Of a stretch of DNA of 46,417 nt, positions 25,611-33,221 are shown one piece after another. The DNA is from Clostridiaceae bacterium. Its GTDB lineage: Bacteria; Bacillota; Clostridia; Peptostreptococcales; Natronincolaceae. Within the stretch, counting starts at the first letter, position 1; each line of letters opens with the position of its first letter. The stretch spans positions 1 through 46,417 of the forward strand of contig JAFIFG010000043.1 of NCBI GenBank assembly GCA_020832135.1, written 5' to 3'. Below the pieces are notes generated by a model, which saw only the letters and a program-made list of their open reading frames with translations, was not told the DNA's origin and searched no databases. A program made the position numbers and the translations under genes.

Positions 25611-25639
25611 AAAAAATAGCTGGGGTTTCCCCTAGCTAC
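25611..25639 (-). terminator. Terminator of the Ile-rich small protein gene
   Basis: On the minus strand TAGCTAGGGG, loop AAA, CCCCAGCTA, then TTTTTT. It lies 8 bases after the stop codon of the 53-aa gene. Confidence 0.9.
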
Positions 25640-25646
25640 AAATATA

Positions 25647-25808
25647 TTATCCACATAGTTTAGGTCTGTGACATAATACGACAATGATAATTATCACGAT
25701 TATTATGAAGAAATCATCGTGATGATGATCAAATTTTCCACATAACAGTATAATTATGATAATTAAAATCAGTAGAAATTTTCTATCACCGAAGATTGGA
25801 TGACTCAT
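25647..25808 (-). CDS. Ile-rich 53-aa spore-type hydrophobic peptide
   Basis: ATG at 25808 with GGAGGTGTC upstream and a terminator right after the stop make this a real gene despite its size. It starts MSHPIFGDRKFLLILIIIII, then LLCGKFDHHHDDFF, a second run of Ile/Val, and ends VLCHRPKLCG. Two short hydrophobic segments flank a His/Asp-rich loop, and three Cys residues are present. The layout recalls the small YjcZ-like/sporulation hydrophobic peptides of Bacillales and Clostridia, though I do not recognise a specific family. A sigma-K-like promoter (AC-N16-CATATATTA) lies upstream, so expression in the mother cell late in sporulation is likely. Confidence 0.75.
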   Translation of the reverse strand: MSHPIFGDRKFLLILIIIIILLCGKFDHHHDDFFIIIVIIIIVVLCHRPKLCG

Positions 25809-25853
25809 ATAGACACCTCCTTATTAACTGATGTCCAAGGGCCCCTGGCACTA

Positions 25854-25880
25854 TAATATATGCATTATAGTACATAAGGT
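25854..25880 (-). promoter_or_regulatory. Candidate sigma-K promoter of the 53-aa gene
   Basis: Minus strand: AC (25879-25880), 16 bases, CATATATTA (25854-25862). This fits the sigma-K pattern AC-N16/17-CATANNNTA. The same pattern recurs before other spore-type genes in the window. Confidence 0.55.
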
Positions 25881-25900
25881 GACTAAATTAAATTTATAAT

Positions 25901-25950
25901 AAATAAAAACTCATTTGGTATTTACAGTATAATTAAATGAGTTTTTATTT
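25901..25950. terminator. Bidirectional terminator
   Basis: AAATAAAAACTCATTT (25901-25916) and AAATGAGTTTTTATTT (25935-25950) are perfect complements. It lies just after the stop of the 155-aa gene on the minus strand. Confidence 0.88.
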
Positions 25951-25959
25951 AAGAATATA

Positions 25960-26427
25960 TTAATTTTTAATTGACTTTAGATCAAGGTTATCTACTATCG
26001 CTAGTACTTCTTTAACGATATTTTCGATATTAGAAGGATCTATGTTTTCATTAGATGTATTCATGTTACTTTCTTGATTTCTAGCTTCATTAATAAGTTT
26101 TTTTGTTGGTTCTAAATCTCCTTTCTCTTCTTTAGCTAATGAACTTATTACATTAATAGTTTTTTTAATTAAATCACTTTTATTACTATTATGGGTACTT
26201 AATAAAGACAAAAGTGTACCTAAATTAAAATTTTGGTTTCTGAGGAAGTAAAGACCCAGTACAGTCAATATACCTATGATATAGTCTAGAGGTATCTTTA
26301 TTTCCAGTACATCGTTGGATTTATACCAATTTTTTTTTTGCTGGCATTCATTAGTATTGTTACAGCACATAGGAATCTCTCTAATTGAATAGCGAGGCCC
26401 ATCAGCTGGACGATAATAGTGGGACAT
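25960..26427 (-). CDS. Hypothetical protein, probably spore-associated
   Basis: 155 aa from ATG 26427 (GGAGGAGAGATT upstream; a longer frame to 26478 runs into transposase sequence). I do not recognise the family. The N-terminus MSHYYRPADGPRYSIREIPM has a Cys pair (CCNNTNEC), followed by one likely membrane segment (IIGILTVLGLYFL, ~57-70) and a hydrophilic, Asn/Glu-rich helical C-terminus ending VLAIVDNLDLKSIKN. It lies beside the Ile-rich peptide gene, ends at a bidirectional terminator and has a sigma-K-like promoter (AC-N16-CATATTATG), so a spore-coat or mother-cell role is inferred from context. Confidence 0.7.
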   Translation of the reverse strand: MSHYYRPADGPRYSIREIPMCCNNTNECQQKKNWYKSNDVLEIKIPLDYIIGILTVLGLYFLRNQNFNLGTLLSLLSTHNSNKSDLIKKTINVISSLAKEEKGDLEPTKKLINEARNQESNMNTSNENIDPSNIENIVKEVLAIVDNLDLKSIKN

Positions 26428-26447
26428 AATCTCTCCTCCTTTCGGTA

Positions 26448-26474
26448 CATAATATGATATTAAGGGAATATAGT
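26448..26474 (-). promoter_or_regulatory. Candidate sigma-K promoter of the 155-aa gene
   Basis: Minus strand: AC (26473-26474), 16 bases, CATATTATG (26448-26456). It matches AC-N16-CATA but has TG rather than TA at the end. It overlaps the edge of the transposase fragment, so it could be partly accidental. Confidence 0.4.
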
Positions 26475-26689
26475 GCATTAAATTTTAGAGAGTTCAAGTT
26501 TTCTTTTCTTGATTCAGCATTTTCATTTGCTTCTATATTGACCATTGCCATAAGGTTTGATAAATATATAGTTGCGTAAAAGTCTTGCATTATTGCTATT
26601 GGATTGACTCCTGAAAAATTTTCAAGTTCATATCTGCTTTTTAATTGGTGGTACTTGACCTCGATTTCCCACCGCTTCAATTCCCCCAT
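26460..26689 (-). pseudogene. IS4-type transposase, C-terminal fragment
   Basis: The minus-strand frame reads ELKRWEIEVKYHQLKSRYEL followed by ENFSGVNPIAIMQDFYATIY and LSNLMAMVNIEANE. This is the YREK-like glutamate region and following helix of IS4-family transposases. Neither the first catalytic Asp regions nor a start are present. Its upstream edge abuts an unrelated ABC permease fragment at ~26690. Confidence 0.7.
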
Positions 26690-27016
26690 GGCCTTTGCCT
26701 GGAGGCAGCATCAAGGAAGTATTCTGGCCTGGGCAATTAGGAAGCTTTCATTGCTGTTTTAATCTATATCCTGGGATTGATGGCCGGTTTATCAGTTTTT
26801 GCCGTCACAACGGTACAAAGCCTACGGCAGGAAGAAAAGGGGCATTACGCTGAGATGGTGGGATGGTCTGCTTTACAATTAACACCTTTTGCTTATGCAC
26901 ATTACAGTATTCCAATTCATGAGTTGGCGGTTATACCACTACTTGTATTAACGGGAATTGCGGTAGCACTTACATGGTTAGGGTTTATAGGATTCAGACG
27001 TTGTAGTCTTTATTAA
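26690..27016 (+). pseudogene. ABC-2-type exporter permease, decayed remnant
   Basis: 26692-26762 reads MAFAWRQHQGSILAWAIRKL and hits a stop after a frameshift. The next frame, from ~26750, reads YILGLMAGLSVFAVTTVQSL, then RQEEKGHYAEMVGWSALQL, and ends PLLVLTGIAVALTWLGFIGF-RR. LRxEE-xG-xEM-x-S/A and the C-terminal LLxLTxxAxALxxLGxxGFRRR are typical of ABC-2 (tetronasin-type) exporter permeases of ~530 aa. Most of the middle is deleted and the start is frameshifted. Base composition is more GC-rich than the surroundings, which suggests an acquired gene. Confidence 0.6.
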
Positions 27017-27112
27017 GGCGATAAAGTATTGTTAAGAAACTTAATCTATAATTGGAAAAGCCTTTAAGTTATTTGTGTAACACTAATTATTTTATAATGA
27101 TTTTAAAATAAT

Positions 27113-27371
27113 ATGCACATAATTAGAAGTGTCCCATAATAGAAAGAAATAGTGATTGGGCTATTTTGTTGGCTGCAGCTCAGGCGGCGATACATCATTC
27201 AAACTAGTTGACAACGTCCTTCTAGTTAATTGGAGACGTATGCACATAAACTTAATAAATTACTTTTACCAAAGAGAATTAAATAGTATACTTAAAAAGT
27301 ACAGCATTTATGCTGTACTCAGATCGTAGACAAAGCTCAGTTTAGAATCCCAAGATTCCAAACTGAGCTTT
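27113..27371 (+). repeat. Small-peptide module, copy A (frameshifted) with terminator
   Basis: Codons 27127-27207 read KCPIIERNSDWAILLAAAQA then AIHHSN-stop, parallel to copies B-D. A TAG precedes the first Lys codon in this frame; an ATG at 27114 would be in frame only after a two-base correction, so the 5' end is broken. Two hairpins follow: GTACAGCAT/ATGCTGTAC (27299-27318) and a strong terminator AAAGCTCAGTTT/AAACTGAGCTTT (27332-27371). The terminator stem differs from that of copies B-D. Confidence 0.6.
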
Positions 27372-27462
27372 TCCTTTTTGATTTTTTAAGGAACTTCTTA
27401 AAAAAAGGTAAGCGTCTTTTGCACTTACAAAAAAAGTACACAAGAATCAAAAAAAGTAGCTA

Positions 27463-27602
27463 TTATGCTACCTTGTTCCATTTCCAATTAGCTAATTTTT
27501 TCATGTTCATGCATGCGAAAGCAAGCATTGCTTCGTCACGTACCTTTGATATCCCTCGATACTGTGTATTAAGAGCAGCATTGAAAAAGAGATTAAATAG
27601 AG
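27463..27602 (-). pseudogene. Transposase C-terminal fragment (IS1182/IS5-type)
   Basis: The minus strand reads NAALNTQYRGISKVRDEAML then AFACMNMKKLANWKWNKVA-stop. The VRDE-xxLAFACMNMKKLA ending is characteristic of the last helix of IS1182/IS5-type transposases. The rest of the gene is absent. It abuts another, oppositely oriented transposase tail at ~27605. Confidence 0.7.
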
Positions 27603-27608
27603 GCTTTA

Positions 27609-27902
27609 ATGCAGTTACCAGTAGATGAAATATCTCAGTTTCAAAAGACAGAAGAATCCAAAGAAAAATATAAAAATAGAGCTTCTATTGAAGGTAAAAA
27701 CGCTGAACTCAAAAGATTTCATGGGCTATGTCGAGCAAGAGGATATGGCTTAATAAGTGTGTCGAAACAAACAAAACTAGCTGCAATAGCGGTAAATATC
27801 GAGAGGATAGCAGCTATAGTCTCCTCTTTTTCATCTGGTTTTAAAGGAATTTTTGAAATGTCAGATTATTTTTTAGATTTATCAAAATTTCTTATGGTTT
27901 AA
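27609..27902 (+). pseudogene. IS1182-type transposase, C-terminal fragment
   Basis: 97 codons containing YKNRASIEGKNAELKRFHGL, then CRARGYGLISVSKQTKLAAI and AVNIERIAAI. The R-x-x-I-E-x-K-N-xELKxxHG element carries the catalytic Glu region of IS1182-family DDE transposases. N-terminal domains are missing. An IS-end-like hairpin (27911-27931) follows the stop. Confidence 0.75.
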
Positions 27903-27910
27903 GGAAAAAA

Positions 27911-27931
27911 GGACCAGTTTTTCACTGGTCC
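27911..27931. repeat. Hairpin at the end of the transposase fragment
   Basis: GGACCAGT, loop TTTTC, ACTGGTCC. It probably belongs to the end of the lost IS element; the next bases (CCCGAACTGTCTCCCTGTCC) look like an inverted-repeat terminus. Confidence 0.55.
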
Positions 27932-28026
27932 CGAACTGTCTCCCTGTCCCTTATTTTCTGTGGTCTCCTTTTTTGGGTGCCGACCGCATGAACCGGATGT
28001 GAAAGCGTTGACACACCTAAAAGGAC

Positions 28027-28284
28027 TTAGCCATTCATCGAGGGGTCATGTTCTATTGATGTGATTTGAGCACAGCAATAACGAACAAAATTTATCTGTC
28101 CGGCGGGATTGAGAACAATAGTGTTCTCCTCTACCGCTATTAATTCTCCCATAAAAGGTTGCGGACCAGCGGCACCTCCGGTAGTAAAAACCCGAATATT
28201 GTCTCCTATTTGAATTTCGAACTCAGTACCGACTCCAAGAAGCTCATCGCACCGGCAACAGCAGACTCTACTATTTATACCCAT
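28027..28284 (-). CDS. Small Cys-rich coat-like protein
   Basis: 85 aa; GGAAGGTGATT precedes ATG 28284. The N-terminus has a Cys cluster (RVCCCRCDELLG) and the C-terminal third another (FVRYCCAQITSIEHD). Between them the sequence alternates as in a small beta-barrel (FEIQIGDNIRVFTT; MGELIAVEENTIVLN), similar in shape to LSm-like or DUF2642-type spore proteins. No enzyme motif is present. A sigma-K-like promoter (AC-N17-CATAAGATA) and the divergent YheC/D gene support a spore coat or exosporium role. Function is inferred. Confidence 0.7.
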   Translation of the reverse strand: MGINSRVCCCRCDELLGVGTEFEIQIGDNIRVFTTGGAAGPQPFMGELIAVEENTIVLNPAGQINFVRYCCAQITSIEHDPSMNG

Positions 28285-28316
28285 GTTTAATCACCTTCCT
28301 TTCCTTATTCTCGGTA

Positions 28317-28344
28317 TATCTTATGAAGCACCAGGTAAATATGT
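28317..28344 (-). promoter_or_regulatory. Candidate sigma-K promoter of the Cys-rich gene
   Basis: Minus strand: AC (28343-28344), 17 bases, CATAAGATA (28317-28325), an exact fit to CATANNNTA. Confidence 0.5.
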
Positions 28345-28418
28345 TACAAATCATATATTATTTTCTTAGTTAATCACAAAACAGGTGGGAAATGTATATA
28401 ATATAACAGGTGATTGAT

Positions 28419-29462
28419 ATGAAAGAAAATCCGCAAATTGGTATAGTTTTGAACAACCCTAAACCTATTTCCCACTATGAAAGTGCGGCATGCCTGGGAG
28501 CAAATTTGTTATTATTTAAGCCTTCGGGAATTATATGGAGGGAGCAAAAAATCAAAGGACTATTGTTCAGTGATGGAGTATGGAAAAAAACATACTGTTC
28601 TTTTCCTTTGGCAGTCTACAATCGATGCTATTCATCCAAAAGTTCGTTGGCTAAAAAGTTGGAAAGTATTATCGGCAGAGAGAAAGTTTTTAATCATATA
28701 ACCAGGTTCGACAAATGGAAAATTTACCGCATCTTAAAAAATAGTGAAGTTCATGAATACCTGCCAAATACCTACCGATACAGTCCGGAAAATATGCTGA
28801 ATCTGTTACGCCAAAACAAAAAGTTAATTCTCAAGCCTTCCATGGGCCATTTAGGGCACAGCGTTTACCGGTTAGAACTAGCTGGCAACAGCGAAATGCA
28901 ATTGTTTTTTAAGACCAACATTCCTCGCTTAACAACAACCAGTGAAAGAGATTTTGTTGAAGAGATAAAAAAAATAACCGGTACAAAAAGTTTTATATTG
29001 CAGCAGTTCATTAGCCTAGAGGAAAAAGATAAGCAGATTTACGATATCCGTATGGTTGTACAAAAAAACGGCATTGGGAAGTGGGATGTTTCGGGCGGCT
29101 GTAGCCGGCAATCTTTAGCAAATTATTACCTGACAAACTCGCCGAGAAGGGTAATAAGTGTTGACAAATTAATTGCGGAGGATAACCTAGTTTCAGAAGA
29201 ACTCATAGAGCAAATTAAAAACATCAGCCTTCAGACAGCCGTCAGAATAGAGAAAGGACTCGGGCATATGGGAGAACTCAGCGTTGACTTCGGAGTGGAC
29301 TCTCAAGGCAAACCTTGGATTATAGAGGCAAATGGTAAACCCCAAAAGATATTAATTGACAGGTTGAAAGACGACGAACTTAGCGCAAGAGTATACCTGA
29401 GGCCCCTGGAGTATGCATTTTATCTAGCAGGAGGCACAAGAAATAAAGAAGAGTTTCAATAG
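28419..29462 (+). CDS. YheC/YheD-family endospore coat-associated ATP-grasp protein
   Basis: 347 aa from ATG 28419 (AGGTGATTG upstream; a GTG three codons earlier is less likely). The first ~90 residues form the YheC/D N-terminal domain; residues ~95-345 form an ATP-grasp fold: KWKIYRILKNSEVHEYLPNT, KLILKPSMGHLGHSVYRL, FILQQFISLEE, DIRMVVQKN, and the metal-binding GELSVDFGVDSQGKPWIIEANGK region. YheC/D proteins are associated with the spore coat in Bacillus; their ligase-type reaction is unknown. The gene is somewhat richer in GC than its neighbours. It is transcribed divergently from the Cys-rich gene. Confidence 0.88.
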   Translation: MKENPQIGIVLNNPKPISHYESAACLGANLLLFKPSGIIWREQKIKGLLFSDGVWKKTYCSFPLAVYNRCYSSKSSLAKKLESIIGREKVFNHITRFDKWKIYRILKNSEVHEYLPNTYRYSPENMLNLLRQNKKLILKPSMGHLGHSVYRLELAGNSEMQLFFKTNIPRLTTTSERDFVEEIKKITGTKSFILQQFISLEEKDKQIYDIRMVVQKNGIGKWDVSGGCSRQSLANYYLTNSPRRVISVDKLIAEDNLVSEELIEQIKNISLQTAVRIEKGLGHMGELSVDFGVDSQGKPWIIEANGKPQKILIDRLKDDELSARVYLRPLEYAFYLAGGTRNKEEFQ

Positions 29463-29583
29463 TAAAGAATAAAGTTAATTGTTAAGTCGTATCATCTATT
29501 TTAGCCGACACAAGACACAAATAACTTATGACAAATAGTGATTCCATCACATATCTTTTACAGTAATACGATATTAAAATAGG

Positions 29584-29682
29584 ATGAACTGCAAAAAGTG
29601 TTCCATAATGTGCGAAAACGGTGATTGGGCTATTTTGTTAGCAAAAGCCCATGGAGCTATTATTCATGAAGACCAATTATAA
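29584..29682 (+). CDS. Small-peptide module, copy B: 32-aa peptide with Cys cluster (best-preserved copy)
   Basis: An ATG frame of 32 codons reads MNCKKCSIMCENG then DWAILLAKAHGAIIHEDQL. It has three Cys (CxxCxxxC), a Trp and a hydrophobic helix-like core. The ribosome site is poor (AATAGG at short spacing). Copies A, C, D and E elsewhere in the window align with it codon by codon, with core DWxILLAxAxxAI and similar C-termini, which argues that the frame was once selected. A terminator follows at 29761. I do not recognise the family. It could be a signalling, antimicrobial or structural spore peptide; none is shown. Confidence 0.45.
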   Translation: MNCKKCSIMCENGDWAILLAKAHGAIIHEDQL

Positions 29683-29760
29683 TAGAGTTTAAATTATATG
29701 ATTAAAGCTCGTAGAATCGTATATACCAAGATTTGATGGGTTCAGTATCAGTATAAAATA

Positions 29761-29806
29761 TAGGGTATTATCTCTTGGTAATAAAAAAGATAATACCCTA
29801 TATTTT
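29761..29806 (+). terminator. Terminator of small-peptide module copy B
   Basis: TAGGGTATTATCT (29761-29773) pairs with AGATAATACCCTA (29788-29800), then TATTTT. Copies C and D keep related GGGTATT stems. Confidence 0.85.
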
Positions 29807-29953
29807 GGAACATAAAAGAATAATAATATAAACTTTAGATTGGTATGGGCGAATTTGTATCTATGTTTACAACTTTGTTACATTCTTAAGGAAATTTTGA
29901 AATATTTTAATGTTAAAATCTTCTTAAGATCATTAATTAAGGAGTGAATAAAC

Positions 29954-30532
29954 ACGAAAAGATTAGTTTGTATGATGATATTAATAGGAATAATTACTAC
30001 TGGGTGTTCTTCTAAGGAAAACCCTAAGACTATTTTAGAAAAAAATGGTGAGAAAATTGTAATCCTACAGGATAGGCAAAATCCAAGCATATACTCAAAT
30101 CTAGGAAAATATAAAAATGAGTTGAATTATATTAAAGAAATAGTTCCTAGAACTTTAGGAAAGTTTTTAGATGAGAACCGATTATTAATAATTAAAAGAA
30201 ATGAAAATGATTTGAATAACTTTCTGTTATATGACTTAGGAAAGGAAGAAGAAATCTTACTAGTATCAGACATAGAAGGAGACGTTTTTAGGCTGTCTCC
30301 AGAAAAAAAGAAACTTTTATTTATGAAGAATGATATGGAAGTAGTTGTTTTAAACCTTGAAGAAAAAAGCTTAATCCCTAAAACAACAGCAAGAGAAAGC
30401 TTGATGGCACACCTTGTTTTTGTTATGCATGTCGAAACAAGGCGAACAATAAACAGAGGAATTGGTAGTATTATAAAGAATTATTCAAAATGGTTTGATT
30501 TTTATGTCTACAACTTATGGGACGTGATTTAA
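29954..30532 (+). pseudogene. Small lipoprotein gene with a damaged start
   Basis: After AAGGAGTGAATAAAC the next codons are ACG AAA AGA TTA GTT TGT, i.e. the natural start (XKRLVCMMILIG) appears to have ATG changed to ACG; the first real ATG is at 29972 with no ribosome site. The signal region ILIGIITTGCSSKEN has a lipobox (TTGC). Residues ~20-140 are hydrophilic, Lys/Glu-rich and unrecognised. From ~30400 the sequence changes character (HLVFVMHVETRRTIN), suggesting a fusion with unrelated DNA. The frame ends at TAA 30530-30532, directly followed in frame by the next open segment. Confidence 0.5.
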
Positions 30533-30763
30533 TTGTCTTATTCAGTTAAGTTTACAGAGAGATTAAGAAAATCGAGTACTGAAATGAAAACCAAAGCACT
30601 CTTATATTTAATGAATTTCCGTGATGATAGCGACAAGATTCATTATTTTATTGTTGATTTCTTTAATGACTTGATGGGTATGGACAGATCATCGTCAACA
30701 ACAAGGGATATACAGTCTAAGGGTGATTCTAATGTATCGCCCAAATGTTGGCGTAGAATTTAG
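30533..30763 (+). pseudogene. Fragment of an unidentified protein (nuclease-like N-terminus?)
   Basis: The frame continues in phase after the TAA at 30532. It reads SYSVKFTERLRKSSTEMKTK, ALLYLMNFRDDSDKIHYFIV, and MDRSSSTTRDIQSKGDSNVS-PK before a stop. The RDIQSKG-xxN-xSPK element resembles the start of DUF4297-like/dsDNA-nuclease proteins, but this is a weak recollection. A segment just upstream (IGSIIKNYSKWFDFYVYNLW) would fit as its natural continuation, which hints at a local rearrangement. No intact gene is present. Confidence 0.35.
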
Positions 30764-30823
30764 GTATCAAGTCGTTAAAAACTAGAATATTTTGATTAGA
30801 AAGCCAACGGGAGGAAATGTAAA

Positions 30824-31675
30824 ATGAAGAATATAAAATTAGCCGGAATACCCATGAACTCGGGAGGATTATATACTGGAACTGAAATGACTCCTAAAAC
30901 TCTTAGAGAGGCAGGGTTAATTGAAGAATTAGAAAAACGAGGAGTCAGAGTATTGGATATTGGAGATGTTAGCATTCCTAGTTATATGCCCAGACACAAT
31001 ATACCTCCTATTAGAAACTGGCCTAGCCCTCGTGTAGTGTGGGAAGAGATATATAATCAATCTAAAGACTGGTTTAATGAAGAAGAAATACTATTAATAT
31101 TTGGCGGAGATTGTAGTATTGTTACTGGTACTATGCATAGCTTATATAGAAGATACGCAGAGGATATTCATCTAATCGTAATTGATGCACATATAGACTC
31201 TTACAGGCCTTCTGCAGATAGGTGCATGGGTGCAGCTGGGATGGGGTTGTGGTTTCTCTTAGAAGAAAATGATTTTTTTGATAGCTTGAAGGGATTTAGT
31301 GGAAACAATATAACGATTGTGGGTTATCAGCATGAATCAGAAATCAATAACGATGTAAAGAAGCATAGTTTATCTGAACTTAGAGAAAAAGGATTAAGTC
31401 AAGTTATACAAAAGGTTCTTAAAGAAATCCCACAAAATAGAAAAATATTGATTCATTTGGATATAGATGCGATTTCCAAGGAAGAATTGCATGCAGTTTA
31501 TTCTCCAAGCAAAATAGGGCTTTCTATTTTAGAAACGACGAAACTTATCAGAGAGATTCTTGCTGATTCTAGAACCGTAGGGATAGAGTTTACTGAATTT
31601 TTCCCCCTATATGATAGTGACGGAAGTCAGTCTAAAAAGTTAATTAATATGCTTGTTGAGATATTTAGAGAATAA
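30824..31675 (+). CDS. Arginase/agmatinase-family (ureohydrolase) protein
   Basis: 283 aa; GGGAGGAAATGTAAA precedes the ATG. The metal-site motifs are FGGDCSIVTG (Cys97 where classical arginases have His), VIDAHIDSYRPS and LIHLDIDAIS, plus a late EFTEFFP. The fold is therefore arginase-like, but one Mn ligand is replaced by Cys and the third motif lacks the usual SxDxDxxDP. Some arginase-family proteins of unknown substrate share the GGDC form. Substrate (arginine, agmatine, guanidino compounds or formimidoyl compounds) cannot be assigned. It is the only intact enzyme gene in this decayed stretch. Confidence 0.8.
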   Translation: MKNIKLAGIPMNSGGLYTGTEMTPKTLREAGLIEELEKRGVRVLDIGDVSIPSYMPRHNIPPIRNWPSPRVVWEEIYNQSKDWFNEEEILLIFGGDCSIVTGTMHSLYRRYAEDIHLIVIDAHIDSYRPSADRCMGAAGMGLWFLLEENDFFDSLKGFSGNNITIVGYQHESEINNDVKKHSLSELREKGLSQVIQKVLKEIPQNRKILIHLDIDAISKEELHAVYSPSKIGLSILETTKLIREILADSRTVGIEFTEFFPLYDSDGSQSKKLINMLVEIFRE

Positions 31676-31753
31676 TATTTCCTGAAAAATTTATCTTAAA
31701 TGACTATTTGATGATAGAGTTCCTTTATAATTACTGAATTTACGGAGGTTAGT

Positions 31754-31813
31754 GTGAAAAATAAACCCAGGCCCCTCAAAAAGGGTGCACGAAATAAAGG
31801 TAAGCAAAAATAA
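31754..31813 (+). CDS. Possible 19-aa basic peptide
   Basis: GTG start with ACGGAGGTTA upstream; reads MKNKPRPLKKGARNKGKQK-stop. The ribosome site is good and the composition strongly basic, but nothing else supports translation. It may be the start of a gene lost when the IS110 fragment was inserted. Confidence 0.25.
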   Translation: MKNKPRPLKKGARNKGKQK

Positions 31814-31944
31814 ACGTTTTAGCTTATAGCGAATGCAATTCAGAAGTTGAGATAAATCCTTCAGAGATCAGATGTTTGTTGATCCTTTATTAGTTGGGGC
31901 ATGTCAACCTTGTACAAATCACAAGGCTTAAAAGTTTCTCCAGT

Positions 31945-32080
31945 GGTAAAAGGTGAGTCTTTGGATTTTACAGCTACATGGGCACATTGCACCAATGCAG
32001 GTTTAAGGTAGATGCCAACACGTGTAATCCGCGCAGACTTTTTCTTACCTGCAGATTTATTGTTCCCCGGAAGGATTAAT
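31945..32080 (-). pseudogene. IS110-family transposase fragment
   Basis: The minus strand reads LPGNNKSAGKKKSARITRVG then IYLKPALVQCAHVAVKSKDS. This is the Transposase_20 region of IS110 elements (GNNxSAGKxKSxRxxxGNxYLRxALVxxAxxA). The rest is missing, and downstream similarity ends after SKDSPF. The upstream side abuts small-peptide module copy C. Confidence 0.7.
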
Positions 32081-32100
32081 TTTGTTTCTTTGGGATATGT

Positions 32101-32325
32101 GATTTTACGATATTAAAAGTGTTCCATAATAGGCAAAAATGCTGATTGGTCTATTTTGTTAGCGGCAGCTCAGGCCGCGATTAACAACAAAGACCAAACG
32201 AAGTAAAATTTAAAATATATTGAAAAACATAAAAAGTCTTATATACCAAGACTATAGGAAATTCTTTGTTAAATAGAGTAAGGGTATTGTCTCTTAGATT
32301 TTAAGGGACAGTACCCTGTTTTAAT
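32101..32325 (+). repeat. Small-peptide module, copy C (5'-deleted) with terminator
   Basis: Codons 32117-32206 read KCSIIGKNADWSILLAAAQA then AINNKDQTK-stop. The bases before it (TACGATATTAAAA) also precede copy B, but the 17 bases that hold the ATG and first codons in B are missing here, as if deleted between short A-runs. Downstream TATATACCAAGA is shared with copy B, and AGGGTATTGTCTCTTA/TAAGGGACAGTACCCT (32281-32317) plus TTTT forms the terminator. Confidence 0.65.
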
Positions 32326-32620
32326 TACTTGACAATTATTTGTAAGCAATGTAATTAGAAAATAAATTACTTGATTTATTAAATTAACAAGCAAGGTGTG
32401 TACGCTCTATAGGTATATTTATGTTTAAAGGGATCTCTAATTGGTGGAATTCAAATATTTATATTAGTAATAGGGCAAAACAGAATATAAGTAAACATTA
32501 GATAGTGAAGTATCAGAAAGGAATAGCATTAGATGGCTAATGAAATTTCGTATCAAATGAAAAAAGGTATTGAGAAACTTCTCAACACCTAACGTTTATT
32601 CTCTTGAAACCAATCCTCTA
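32326..32620. other. Intergenic stretch without recognisable genes
   Basis: AT-rich, no convincing frame. It includes an imperfect hairpin near 32563-32590 (AGGTATTGAGAA/TTCTCAACACCT), which could terminate the minus-strand AlkD-like remnant. Confidence 0.5.
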
Positions 32621-32910
32621 TCAATACTCTTTTGAATAGTTTGGGACCGAGCGGAAACTGCTTTTTCTCTTGCCTAAAAAAACCTAAGCAGGACCAACTG
32701 CATTTGCGGTTGCGACGGCCTTATCATGGAGTGGTATATAGGAAATTGCCACTGTGTAAATAAAATTATTCACTGCTGATTTTGAACGGTCGGGTGAAGT
32801 GTGAAGGGTATTCTTTACTTGATCAAGCATATAGATAATTTTGTCCTCACGAAGTTCATCGTCAGGGCGATTCCCCAAAAGCCAACAGTAATGATAATAT
32901 ATCTGATTAT
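32621..32910 (-). pseudogene. DNA alkylation repair (AlkD-like) protein, C-terminal remnant
   Basis: The minus strand reads LDQVKNTLHTSPDRSKSAVN then NFIYTVAISYIPLHDKAVAT and ANAVGPA before a TAG; in the same frame it continues FLGKRKSSFRSVPNYSKEY to a TGA. AlkD-like/DNA alkylation repair proteins have the matching pattern IKxTIHxxPNRxxxxMNxFIIxVGSYxxxLxxxAxxxAxxIG and a basic GKKRK tail. The N-terminal two thirds are absent; an ISL3 fragment adjoins at ~32911. Confidence 0.5.
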
Positions 32911-33114
32911 ATGAAAACTTCAATTAAGACTATTAAAAAATACATATCTTATATTGGCAATTCTTTGGAATATGGTTTTACTAACGGCACTTTAGAAGGA
33001 ATCAATAACAAAATTAAGGTTATTAAGCATATAGCCTTTGGTTTTAGAAGTTTCTATCATTTTAAAAACAGAATACTTGTTACCCAAAACTTAGCGATAT
33101 TAAAAGTGGCTTAA
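32911..33114 (+). pseudogene. ISL3-family transposase, C-terminal fragment
   Basis: Reads YGFTNGTLEGINNKIKVIKH then IAFGFRSFYHFKNRILVTQN. The N-G-xxEGxNNKIKxIKRxxxGYRxFxxFxxRI signature is the catalytic-Glu end of ISL3 transposases. Only the last ~65 codons remain. Confidence 0.85.
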
Positions 33115-33142
33115 GATAACTTTTATGTTATCCTAAGCCACT
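33105..33142. terminator. Strong hairpin after the ISL3 fragment
   Basis: AGTGGCTTAAGATAAC (33105-33120) pairs with GTTATCCTAAGCCACT (33127-33142) with one A/C mismatch. It is either an IS end or a terminator. Confidence 0.6.
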
Positions 33143-33221
33143 AACTTGATTATATTTTCTTAGGTTAAATTTGTCTCATTTTCTTCACCAATACCAGTTG
33201 ACAAAGAGCCTTTTTTTCCCT

